64,000 bases of DNA from positions 36,298 to 100,297 of the forward strand of contig JABLUY010000136.1 of the NCBI GenBank assembly GCA_013306675.1. The letters run 5' to 3'. Shown piece after piece: positions 39,829 through 49,387 of the stretch. A program made the translations under genes and the position numbers. A model generated the notes under the pieces. It was given only the letters and a program-made list of their open reading frames with translations, did not search any database and was not told where the DNA came from. This DNA is from Thraustochytrium sp. TN22. Lineage: Eukaryota; Sar; Bigyra; Thraustochytrida; Thraustochytriidae. The first letter of the stretch is position 1. The number at the start of each line of letters is the position of its first letter.

Positions 39829-42582
39829 TTAGGCGATAAGCCGGCGCATGCGCTTGATCTTGGCCGCAATGGTCACCTCGACAGCACGCTCGAGTTGCTC
39901 CTGCGCCCAAAAGGCTGTCGCATGGTCGGCAAAGCGCAGCGCGAGGAACCAGGTGGAGCCTGCCGTCGGACGAGCGTGGCCACCAAAGACGGGCTGGCCT
40001 CCGGCACCGGGCTGACCGCCGGCGCCGCCTCTTGACCCTGAGGCCGAGGCCGTGCGGCCGAGCGAGTCCTCGTCGACCCACGGAAAGAGCTTGGCCGGGT
40101 CGGCGGCGTCGGCGAGCGGGTCGGGCGGTAGCCCAGGCGAGGCGACAGCCGGGTCCGCGGAGAGCGGCGTGGAAGCGGCTCGCAGAGCGGCGAGCTGACG
40201 GTGCGCCCAGCCAATGGGCGCGTCGGTGGGCGAGTGCACGGCAAGGAACATGAGGAGCGGGTCGTCGGGCGCCACGGCAAAGCGGACGTGCTGCAGCGGC
40301 GCGACGGTGCGCACAATGCCCTTGGCGACGTGCTGCTCGCGCACCCTCTCGGGCTGCGCGAGGAGCAGGGCGCCGCCGGCGAGCACGAGGAAGGCGGGCT
40401 GAATGGCGGCTTGCGCGCCCTTGGCGTGCAGCAGGCTGACCTGGATGTAGTCGCACTTGCTGAGGTCAATTGGCGCGTTCTCCTTGGTGGAGGCGCCCGA
40501 GGCGCCAACGTGCGCGAGCTGCGAGTTGGGCTTGTCGTGAAGCGCGACCCAGAGCAGGCGCAGAATCATGAAGGAGCGCACGGCGGACTGGGAGACCTCG
40601 AGGCCGGTATAAGGCAGGCGCGCGTCGAGCGGCATGCTCGGGTGTGAGGGCAGGAGGGTCTCGGGGCGCGTCATGAGGCCGTCGACGCGCAGCGGGCCCT
40701 TGCAGAGCGCGTTCCACTCCGTCTCGAAGAGGCCGATGAAGCGCGCGGCCTCGTGCGTCTCGAAGGAGTCGAGTTGCGCGCGGAAGCGGTCCGCCGAGGC
40801 CATGTAGGCGCGATCAAGGTCCTGGACCAAGTCCGCCGGTAGCTTGGCGCCGCCCAGCAGGTCGATGGCCAGCTTGGCGACCACGCGTTGACACAGCGTG
40901 CTGACGGGCGGGTCGCGGCTTAGCACGCGCAGCAACGCGCGCAGAATGTACGGGAGTAGTGCGCCCATGGGCTCGCTGCCGCCCGCACGCGCGGCCGCCA
41001 GGCCGGTCTGCGCAAAGACGGCGTCATCGAGTGCCTCATTGTGCACGAGCGCGTATAAGGCCGCAGCGGCTGCCAAGCAGTGGCGCTCGTTCTCACTCTC
41101 GAGGAACTGGACGAGCGCGAGGCCGACCGGATTGCCGGACTTGCGCAGTGGGCGCTTGCGGCCCGAGGAGGCCGAGTTGGCGCGGCCCCGCGAGGGCGCG
41201 CTTCCGTTCCCGTTCCCGTTCCTGTTCCCGTGGCCGTTGCTGCTGTCGGCGCCCGGCGCCGGCTCCAGAACGCTGTCGGCGCCGTCCGTCTCGTCGGAGA
41301 GGTCGTCCTCGGCTTCGTCCTTGTCGTCCTTGTCGTCTGCGGCTGTGGCGGCTGTGGCGGCGGTCCCGCCGGCGGCGCCGCCGTCGCTGCCGGCGGCGGC
41401 GAGGGTGGATGCGCCGACATCCTCGTCGACCAGCTCAATGGCGGGCGCCGGCACGAAGATGGCCTCGGTGATGCGCGCGATCATCTTGGGGCTGGAGAAG
41501 ACGAAGAGCGAGTGCGCGAGCAGAAAGAGGCCGAGCAGCGAGCCGGAGGCGCCGGTCGCGCCCTGTTCCGTGTCGACGTCCTCCCGCGCCAGGCCGGCCT
41601 GGCGGAAGTCGGCGTCGCTGAGGTCCCCGAGCTCGCTGAAGGGAAAGGTGGACGGCAGCAGGCTGGCCATGAGGAGCGGGAGGAAGAGGTAGGCCATGGT
41701 AGCGTCGATGACGACGTCCTGCAAGCCGTCGACGCCGAGGCTGAGAATGTCCTCCAGATAGAGCATGTGGTCCTGCTGCTCGGTGAGGGCGACCTCGAGC
41801 TTGAGCGGCAGACGCTTGTCCGGCTCGGGCAGGGCTGCGCGCACGAGCAGCAAGTGCAGGCGGCGGCAGCGCTGGTGCACGTAGCGCACGACGTTCTCGA
41901 CGTACTGCGCCGCCGGTCCGTCCAGCAGGAAGCGGCGCACGACCGGGTCCTCGACCCGGAAGACGTTGAGTGTGATGGTGCGCACGGCCGTGCGCACCAT
42001 GCTCTCCGGGTGGTCGTAGAACTTGATGGCCTCTTCGAAGAGGGGGAACGTCTTGAGGCGATCGTTGAAGAAGAACTGGATGGTGTTCTGGTTGAGCCGC
42101 AGCGAGATGGTCTTGAGGAAAGAGATGTAGTGGCCCAGGATCTCCTCGTTGGAGAAGTCGAAGGGGTGCGCGATGAGGCGGTTCACGTGGTTGTTGCTGA
42201 GCGTGTAGTAGAGCGAGATCTCGCTGCGAATGTTTTGCACCAGGATGCTCACGCTCTGGATGATTTGCACCTTGAGCGCCGCACCGCAGTTGGGCTGGTC
42301 CAGCAGCCCGAGCAGCAGCGGGAACATGTTCTTCTCACAGAAGTAGTCGAACAGCTGCTCCCGGTGCTGGTCGCCGTATACAATGACCTCCGCGATGGCG
42401 CGCACCGTCTCCACCAGCACCGTCTGCCCGCTCCCCGCCGCGCTCACGTCCTGGTGCTTGTGCAGCGTCGCGTACAGCTCCTGCAGCCGCTTCACGGTGA
42501 ACTGCTCGCCGCCACCATCCTGCGCCGCGCCGCCGCCGCCCGCGCCCTGCAGCTGGCCCACCGCACGGAACCACGACGCCAT
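39829..42582 (-). CDS. CLEC16A: CLEC16A / Gop-1 family protein (FPL domain)
   Basis: 917 residues from the ATG at 42582. The N-terminal FPL domain (about residues 28-230) is very well conserved: LQELYATLHKHQ, LVETVRAIAEVIVYGDQ, FDYFCEKNMFPLLL, SLYYTLSNNHVNRLI, FDFSNEEILGHYISFLKT, IKFYDHPESMVRTAVRTITLNVFRV. CLEC16A proteins act in endolysosomal trafficking and mitophagy, in animals together with an E3 ligase. The central part has an acidic Ala/Asp insert and a (NG)n stretch. The C-terminal part resembles a PH-like/lipid-binding region only loosely. Frame upstream of 42582 is Arg/Ala leader. Single exon, slightly shorter than the human protein. Confidence 0.93.
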   Translation of the reverse strand: MASWFRAVGQLQGAGGGGAAQDGGGEQFTVKRLQELYATLHKHQDVSAAGSGQTVLVETVRAIAEVIVYGDQHREQLFDYFCEKNMFPLLLGLLDQPNCGAALKVQIIQSVSILVQNIRSEISLYYTLSNNHVNRLIAHPFDFSNEEILGHYISFLKTISLRLNQNTIQFFFNDRLKTFPLFEEAIKFYDHPESMVRTAVRTITLNVFRVEDPVVRRFLLDGPAAQYVENVVRYVHQRCRRLHLLLVRAALPEPDKRLPLKLEVALTEQQDHMLYLEDILSLGVDGLQDVVIDATMAYLFLPLLMASLLPSTFPFSELGDLSDADFRQAGLAREDVDTEQGATGASGSLLGLFLLAHSLFVFSSPKMIARITEAIFVPAPAIELVDEDVGASTLAAAGSDGGAAGGTAATAATAADDKDDKDEAEDDLSDETDGADSVLEPAPGADSSNGHGNRNGNGNGSAPSRGRANSASSGRKRPLRKSGNPVGLALVQFLESENERHCLAAAAALYALVHNEALDDAVFAQTGLAAARAGGSEPMGALLPYILRALLRVLSRDPPVSTLCQRVVAKLAIDLLGGAKLPADLVQDLDRAYMASADRFRAQLDSFETHEAARFIGLFETEWNALCKGPLRVDGLMTRPETLLPSHPSMPLDARLPYTGLEVSQSAVRSFMILRLLWVALHDKPNSQLAHVGASGASTKENAPIDLSKCDYIQVSLLHAKGAQAAIQPAFLVLAGGALLLAQPERVREQHVAKGIVRTVAPLQHVRFAVAPDDPLLMFLAVHSPTDAPIGWAHRQLAALRAASTPLSADPAVASPGLPPDPLADAADPAKLFPWVDEDSLGRTASASGSRGGAGGQPGAGGQPVFGGHARPTAGSTWFLALRFADHATAFWAQEQLERAVEVTIAAKIKRMRRLIA

Positions 42583-43557
42583 GCCGCCCGCGCCGCGCCG
42601 CGCCGCCCGCGCCGCGCCGCGCCGCGCCGCCCGCGCCCCGGCCGCAGCCTGCGCCGCTGCGCGTCTGCGACGTGGCGGCGAGGCGAGCCTGAGTGAGAGA
42701 GAGCAAGAAGAGAGACAGAGCGAGCGAGCAGGCGTCCAGGCTGGGCGACGACGAGGACAAGGACGAGGACAAGGACGAGCATAAGGACGAGCACAGGGAC
42801 GAGAGGCGTGGACAAGAAGATCAAGAGCATGAGGACGAAGAGAAGACAAGGAGACGAGGACGAGGACGAGAGGATGAGAGGACAAGGAGATGAGGGGACT
42901 AGAAGTCGACCGCGAGGACGAGGACGAGAGGATGAGAGGACGAGGGCGACGAGGAGGGCAGCGAGGACGGGACCGTGCAAGGAGGGTGGTGAGTTACACG
43001 GAAACGGGAAGGACGAAGGGCGGCCCGGTGGAAGAATAGCGAAAGTGGCGGCGGTGGCTCATGCGGACGCTTGGGAGGAAGGTAGGCTGGACGAAGAAAA
43101 GGTCGACCAAGGACACGGGGCCGCGCGCGAGAGACGAAGCGAGAGTGAAGAGGAATACCGTGGGTGTTGAGCATCGGGCAATGACCGTCACTGCCGACCG
43201 TGGAGGAGTCCTTAAAAAGCACGCCGAGAAGTCGCCTGCGCTCGAAGCGACGTCGCTCATGACATGTGCCATTGGAATCGAGTGATGTTACGAAAAGTAG
43301 GAGTCAGTAGGTGTCTTTTAGAGCAAGTATAATCGTCAGGGCTCGATATGATCAGGTGCGCGGCACGAGCGTCGCTCAGGGACGGGACTCAGACGCGTGC
43401 GGGCGCATATTGAAAGTCGCAGCGGGAGGCAGTGGACAGCATGCGACGAGGAGCCGCCGGGGGGAGCGGCGGTGGGATGCCGTATATGTTCAGGCAATAT
43501 AAATCCCTGCGCGGATGAGGGCAGCGCGAGGGTTGGTGTGACGTGCGCTGCGTGTAT
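42583..43557. other. Intergenic with purine-rich repeats
   Basis: It holds the CLEC16A leader and promoter and the 3' side of the AP2 gene. A purine-rich repeat fills 42745-42945; (GAGC)n lies at 42717-42728. No coding sequence supported. Confidence 0.5.
42745..42945. repeat. Degenerate GACGAGGACAAG repeat
   Basis: Units of gacgaggacaag and near variants (gacgagcataag, gacgagcacagg, ggacgaggac) repeat over about 200 bp. The plus strand is almost purely purine with regular C. In the CLEC16A mRNA sense it is a CTTGTCCTCGTC tract. Confidence 0.85.
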
Positions 43558-44601
43558 TTAGACAACGGCGGTGGCGGAGGCGGCAGGCTTCATGGAGAGC
43601 GCGTCCGTCATCTCGTTCGGGAAGTTGAGGCAGGCGCGCTTCTCGTGGTAGCGCACGGCGGCGGCGTCGTAGGCGCGAGCCGCGAGCACCTCATTCTTGA
43701 AGCGGCCGAGGTAGATGACCTTGGCGCCGACGCGGATGCGCGACTGGAAGCGGCCGTCCTTGGTGCAGCGCGAGACGCCACGAAACTGCGAGGACTGCGC
43801 GCGGCTGCGGTTGGAGGGCTTCTTGATGGGCTTCGCGTCGGCCGGGAGAGCGCGGGAGATCTGCGTCTTGCGCGCCGAGGCCTTGGCGCGCTTCTTCTTG
43901 AGGTCGGGCGCGGCCGTGGTGGTGGCGGAGCGCTGCGCGGTGCCATTGGCCGGGGTCGACGGCAGGCGGCTGGCCAGCGAGGCAGGCGCTTTGGCACCGT
44001 CGGCAGGGCTCATGACGGGGCCCGGCAGCGCGAGCGCCGGCTTGCGCTGCTGCGCGAAGCTGGCCGGCTGCTGGTGCTGCTGATGCGACTGCGGCACGAA
44101 GTGGTTTGGTGCGGCGGAGAAGTTGGTGGGCATGGGGGGCGCCTGGATCTGCAGGTCCTGCGGCATAAAGGGGCCCCAGTCGGAGTCGAGCGGATCGGAG
44201 CTGAGCTCGAGGCCCAGCCAGCTGCCCTCGTCCGGGTACGCGGCGCCGTGGGACTGCACAAACATGTTCAAAGAGTTGCTGTACCCACGGCCGCCGACGT
44301 TGCCCTGCTGCTGCTGCTGCTGCAGCAGCTGCAGCGCGGGGGCGTCAGAGATCTCCTCCTCCTTGACCTTCCACGCGAAGGTGGCGTCAGCGTCCTCCTC
44401 CTTGATGGACGGCCAGACGAAGGTGGCGGCGCTCTCCGCGTCGCAGCCCGTATCCATGAAGCACGTGGCGAAGTCGTCCATGGGGTCTGGCGAGGCCGCG
44501 CGCTCCGTGAGCGGCGAGGACTTGATGGACGCCAGCGCCGCCATCTGCTCGAAGCAGTCCGCCGGGTCGGCCACGGTGCCGTCCTCAGGGAACGCCGTCA
44601 T
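43558..44601 (-). CDS. AP2/ERF-domain transcription factor
   Basis: 347 residues from the ATG at 44601. One AP2 domain lies at residues about 271-329: SQFRGVSRCTKDGRFQSRI, then VIYLGRFKNEVLAARAYDAA and a closing CLNFPNE. These contain the YRG-type strand and the conserved LGxFxxxxxAAxAYDxAA helix. It is preceded by basic clusters (KKKRAKASARK, KPIKKPSNRSR) suited to nuclear import. The N-terminal half is acidic and Gln-rich, with DFATCFMD (43), IKEED (66), VKEEE (79) and SLNMFV (110), and reads as an activation domain. AP2 factors are typical of plants, algae and some other protists; the target genes here are unknown. It shares a 3.9-kb divergent upstream region with the DHHC gene. The ATG at 44601 is chosen because the frame before it is repeat-rich leader. 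Confidence 0.92.
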   Translation of the reverse strand: MTAFPEDGTVADPADCFEQMAALASIKSSPLTERAASPDPMDDFATCFMDTGCDAESAATFVWPSIKEEDADATFAWKVKEEEISDAPALQLLQQQQQQGNVGGRGYSNSLNMFVQSHGAAYPDEGSWLGLELSSDPLDSDWGPFMPQDLQIQAPPMPTNFSAAPNHFVPQSHQQHQQPASFAQQRKPALALPGPVMSPADGAKAPASLASRLPSTPANGTAQRSATTTAAPDLKKKRAKASARKTQISRALPADAKPIKKPSNRSRAQSSQFRGVSRCTKDGRFQSRIRVGAKVIYLGRFKNEVLAARAYDAAAVRYHEKRACLNFPNEMTDALSMKPAASATAVV

Positions 44602-47600
44602 GCTGTGCAAGGGAGCGAGCGAGCGAGCGAGAGCGGTGGCCAACCGCGCTCACAAAGTCTTCGGTTCCGCCGCCCCGGCCCTTGCTGGCCTGCCTGCCTG
44701 CCTGCCTGCCTCCTTGCACGCCGGCCGCCGGCGGCGCCAGGACGAGCGAGCCCTGCACGCGCGCAGGCCGCGCTCGAGCGCGACGCGGGGCGGGGCAACG
44801 CGAGGCGGGCAGATGCTGCGCAGAGCGCAAGCGCGGGCGGCGGCGGCGGCCGGAGCGGAGCGGAGCCGAAGAAGAAGAAAGTAAATTTGGTCTGCGCCGC
44901 GACGGCCTCGCATTCTGCGGCACGCGCCGTGTCTCTGCGCCCGCGCGCCTCTGGCCCGCAGCCGCCCCCGTCGCGCCCGCAGCGAACCCGCAGGGTCCGG
45001 GATGCGCCTCCTTGCGCCGGGCTCGCCGCGGCGCGTGCGGGCTGCGGGCGCCTTGCCGGGCGCCCCGCCGCCGCGGGGGGGGAAACCCGCGCCGCGTCCC
45101 GCGGCGCCCGCGCCAGGGGCGCCCCTCCCGCAGCGCGCCGGCTGGGGGAGGGGCCTCCGCCGCTCACCATCCCTGCCCGACAGACAGAGAGAGAGGGGAA
45201 GAACCTTGCAGCGGCTCGCTCCCGCGCGGCGCGGCCGGCATTGCAGCGCGGCGCGCGGCGCAGAAAAGCGCGCGGCGGCGGCGCGCGGCGCGGCGCGGCG
45301 CGCGGCGCGGGCGGCGAGCAGGCGAGCGGCGCGCGGCTCCGGCGAAGCGCCCGGGCGCCGCGGCTGAATGCACGCGCGCGAGATCTGGCCGGGAGGAGGG
45401 CGCGGATCGCGCGCCGCGCCAGCCAGCCAGCAGCCAGCAGGCCGAGCCAAGCAGGCGCTCGGCTCGGGCGAGGAAAGCACGCGGCGGCAGAGCGCGGCAG
45501 GTAGCGGGCGGCCCGCGGCGCGCTCGCGGGCGGCGCGCGGCGGCCGAGGCGCAGCCGCTGCCGAGAGCGAGGCCGGCGGCAGGCGCACGCGCGCGGCGGG
45601 AAGCGCGATGCGCGGGTTGTGATCGCCGGAGCGAGCACGACGCTGCACGGCACGTCGGGCACGAGCAAGGCTTGGAAATTGGAATCGATTCCATCCGGTT
45701 CCAGCCGCCACCGCGGAATTGCCGCAATCGGCTCGGGCTGGCGCCAGGCCGGCTCAGCTTAGCCAGCTAGCGGGCTAGCTGAGCAGTGACCGCTGCAGTC
45801 AGCTAGGCTAGCAGGCAGGAAAAACCCGCCACGCGGCCGCGCGGCCGGAGGCGAACGCAGCTGGCAGCGAGCCTGAGCCGAGGCTCGCTGAGAAAAGAGC
45901 ACGAGCGCCGCGTCCGCCGGAGGCGGGCCGAGGCGCCAGCAGCGATGACGAGCGAGCGAGCGGCGAGCGCGGCGTCTCCTGGCGGCCGGCGGCGCCTGCC
46001 TGCCTGCGCCTGGCGGCCTGCCTGATTGGCGGCCGCGCCGGCGCCGCCGCGCGTGGCTTGAGAGACCTGCGCGGCACGCGCGGCGGCGCGCTTCCCCCAG
46101 CAGCACTTTGGCGGACGGGCGGGCCGTCGCGGCGGGCCCCGGCGGCGCGGCGCGGCGAGGCGCGGCGCGGCGTGGCGAGCGAGGCGAGCAAGGCGCGGCG
46201 AGCAGGCACGGCAGCTGAGCGAGCGCGGCGAGCAGGCGGGCGCGTCGGCAGCGCGACCCGTGCACAAGGCAGCTAGCTAGCTAGCTCGGCGCGCCGGCGG
46301 CGGCAGGCAGGCAGGCAGGCTATGGGACGCGGGTCCGACGAGCGGGCGGCGCTCGACGCGCAGGCCTACCTCGGATGGCGGTGGATCATCGTGCAGGCGG
46401 CTCCCGCCCGTGACTCTCGAGTCGCGCGGGCGGCGGCTGATGTGAACCGAGCTGATGTGAACCACCCATCACGAATCACGATCGTCGCCACGCGAGCTGG
46501 CTGGAGGAGGATCCGAGGCGCGGAGCGGAGCGGAGCGGCGGAGGTCAGTCAGGCGGCGCTCCGGCCCGCCAGCCTGAGACGCGAGCGGAGCGCTGAGCGC
46601 CGCGCTGCGCTGCGCTGCGCTGCCCTGCGCTGCCGAGCACGTGCGGTGACGGCGCTGCGAACCCTCGCCGCGAGCGCGCTGCTGCTGGGGTTGCTCGAGT
46701 TGAGGAGTCGTCGCGAACTCGTCGCGGCGCAACTCGCTCGTGGTCGCAGGTAGAAGGCGAGAGGACAAGCGGAAGGCAAAGCCAGGACAAACGGCCGCGC
46801 ACGGGGCACTGCCACGGGCAGCGGCGCAGCGGCGGCAAGGCAAGACTTGGCCGGATTTGGGGCCGCTGGCTCGGGCCACGGCCGCAACCGGGCTCGCGCG
46901 GGACTGCGCGCGGGGCTGCAGCAGCAGGAGCTGCAGCTCCGCCTGGCCGCCTGCAGCAGCCCGCAGCGACGCTCGACGGCCAGCCACAGCGGCCTGGCCG
47001 AGCTGGGGACGAGCTGCCAGGCAGCTTCCGCAGCTGCGCAGCCGGGTTTGTGTTGTGGGCTTGGGGCTGCACGCGGCTTCTTGCACGCGTGCAAGCCTCG
47101 GCCCGCTGCCGCAGCAGATCCGCCCCGCAGCCCCCCACAGAGCCCCACTGCCACTGACAGGGCAGCACTGCACGTGCCGCCTCCGCTCGCAGACTCACTG
47201 TCAGAGCGAGCATCTTTCTCTCTGGCTGCTCTTGGCCGCTTGGCGCAGGGGAGAGGGAGAAAGGGAGGAGGCTAGGAGCCTGGCGACGCGTCGGCGTCGG
47301 CCGGCGAGATTTCCTCGAGGTTGCTGGCTGCCTCTGAGTCTGGGTGCGTTGTGGCCGGCGACGGCCGCGGAGACGAATCTTATCAAATTGCTGCATCTTC
47401 AAAAGCGGATAAGTTTAGTTGCGAAGCGCGATCCGCGCAAGCGTGCTAGCCAGCAAGCCTTTGCACCGACATCAGCTCTGGGACACAGCACCTGTGAACT
47501 GTGAAATGCCGGATTCGATGCCGATTTCCAATCCGGCTTGTGCATCTTGGCGGCCTGGCCTTCCTCCTGCTCTTGCCTCTTGCTCCCTGGCCAGGCCGTT

Positions 47601-48542
47601 CAGTCAAAGAGCTTAGCTCAATCGTTCAAGCCCGTGCCAGTGGAGGGCCTGGCCGTGGTGGAAGTGCCCGTGCCGAGCACTGCAGTGAGGGCCCGGCCCG
47701 TGCACAAGGAGGAAAACAGAGCCCTGCAGTGTATCATGTCAACCTCCGCCCATACTTGTCGGCCTGCCTGCAGGCTCAGTGGCCGCGCGGCCGGGTCTGC
47801 GCGGGCAGCTCGGCCCACCCAGTGCACCGCCAGTGGCCGCCGCACCAGCCGTGGCTCCGCTCCACGCTCGTGATCGTGTTTTATCGAGATGCAGGAGACT
47901 CTTGCATTTTCCGATGTGCTCGAGTGAGCCTCGCACGACGCAGGACGAACGGTGGGCGGGCGACGCGTCGCCGACCCCCCTCCCCCCCACGGCCGACGGC
48001 CGGCAAGCACTAGCACAATGACAGGCAAACGCGAGGCCCGGCCGCTAGCTAGCGAGCACTAACGTTACCTGTAATCTACCGGCGCGTCAACTTGAACAAC
48101 GTACGACTCGGAGTACCAGGTACCAGGGTACCAGGGTACTGGTACCTGGTACCGTGATCAGACCTGACTCGGACAGAGTCTGCAGCTTGACGTGGACTCG
48201 GACGAGCCATGCCGACGGCAGCGCAACGATGAGCACAGCGACCTCCGCGGCGTGGCGGCGGACGCGGCGGCCGTCTCGGTCGTCCTGTCGTTGTCCTGCA
48301 GGTGCTGCAGTGCAGTGGTAGTCTCCGAGTCGTTTCCCTGACTTGCGCATCACCTTGTTTGCAGAAGGAGGCCTGCACACGCAGAGCGCCAGCTGGACGG
48401 CGCGGCGCGGCGCGGCGCGGCGCGGCACGGCGCAGCGCGGCGGCGGCGGCAGCGCGCGTGCGCGGACGCGCAGCGCAGGTGCGCGGCCACTAGCCCCCCT
48501 CCTTCTTCGCGTGCGCGGCCGCGCCCGTACCCCGGCGGCGGC
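44602..48542. promoter_or_regulatory. 3.9-kb gene-free divergent region upstream of AP2 and DHHC genes
   Basis: This is the longest gap in the window. Many ORFs up to about 650 codons cross it on both strands, but all are Arg/Ala/Gly/Pro-rich, overlap each other and lack any motif, as expected from extreme GC content. Seen here: (GAGC)n at 44613-44631, GCCTGCCT repeats at 44686-44712, GCTAGC clusters at 45768-45784 and 46268-46284, GGCA repeats at 46301-46319, and a long hairpin at 48113-48152. Confidence 0.5.
48113..48152. repeat. Perfect inverted repeat, 14-bp arms, 12-nt loop
   Basis: Arms gtaccaggtaccag (48113-48126) and ctggtacctggtac (48139-48152) are exact reverse complements. Internal GGTACC units repeat in arms and loop. 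It lies about 390 bp upstream of the DHHC start codon. Confidence 0.9.
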
Positions 48543-49211
48543 ATGCCGGGACAAGCTCGGAAGAATGGCCTCGCGGCGCCGTACACGCCGCCCGTGCTGC
48601 TCGCGTGGGCCGGGCAGGCGGCCAGCTTCGCGATCTGCGGCGCCGTGCTGTACTTGCTGGACAGCGCGTACATCACGGCCGTGGCCGTGCCCCTCATGGT
48701 GATCGTGATCGGGCTCTGGTTCTACGTGCAGGGCGTGGACCCGGCGCGGACCGGCGGCGTGCCCCTGCCGTGCATCCGCGAATCGCAAGCCAAGGCGCGG
48801 TACTGCTCCATCTGCAAGAAGGTCGTGCCGGGCCTGGACCACCACTGCCCGTGGCTTGGCCACTGCATTGGCACGCGTAACTACTTCCAGTTCTACTTGC
48901 TCAGCCTCTTCGGCTGGGTCTGCGCGGCCTGGCAGATCGTCTATGGCGTGCTCGGCTTCGCGCTGCCCGCGCTCAGCGAGAGCGCGATACGGCGAGCCAA
49001 CGGCAGCGAGGCCGCCGCGATGGCCCTGCTCGGTGTCCACATCTTCTGCTCGGCCATCGTGTGCTGCTGGTACATTTCCCTCTGGGCCTTCCATACCTAC
49101 CTCCTCTTCATCGGCAAGGGCACCTACCTCTTCCTCATCGACCGCCGTGAGCAGCAGCGCCAGGCGCGCAACGACAAGAATCTCCAGGTGCAGGTGCGCA
49201 CGGAGCCCTGA
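48543..49211 (+). CDS. DHHC-type protein S-acyltransferase, small
   Basis: 222 residues, four predicted membrane helices (residues about 17-40, 42-62, 115-145, 160-185). The catalytic DHHC is at 99-102 within RYCSICKKVVPGLDHHCPW, followed by LGHCIGTRNYFQFYLL. These enzymes attach palmitate to Cys residues of membrane proteins, usually at the Golgi or plasma membrane. The Cys-rich domain is shortened: the usual second CxxC-type group (PxRxxHC) before DHHC is missing, and the NC of WxxNC is replaced by HC. The ATG at 48543 is the first in frame and gives a normal short N-terminus. It converges on the methyltransferase gene, 176 bp apart. Confidence 0.9.
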   Translation: MPGQARKNGLAAPYTPPVLLAWAGQAASFAICGAVLYLLDSAYITAVAVPLMVIVIGLWFYVQGVDPARTGGVPLPCIRESQAKARYCSICKKVVPGLDHHCPWLGHCIGTRNYFQFYLLSLFGWVCAAWQIVYGVLGFALPALSESAIRRANGSEAAAMALLGVHIFCSAIVCCWYISLWAFHTYLLFIGKGTYLFLIDRREQQRQARNDKNLQVQVRTEP

Positions 49212-49387
49212 CGAGGGGCAAGGCCGGCGCCTGCCTGCTTACCTGCTTGCCTGCCTGCCTGCCTGCATGCATGCTTGCTTGCTTGCGTTCGCGCGGCTCC
49301 CGTGACCATTGTACGTCTGTCTCTCCCTTTGTTTTCTGTGTGCGTGTCTCTGTGTGTGTCAAAGAATTTCGCGTTCTCCCACTACCA

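Noticed and set aside
42583-42885. N-terminal extension of CLEC16A
   Set aside because: The in-frame upstream stretch is translated simple repeat; the family N-terminus begins shortly after 42582.
43543-45504. 653-codon plus-strand ORF
   Set aside because: Antisense to the AP2 gene, then continues into Arg/Ala/Gly sequence with no motif; a GC artefact.
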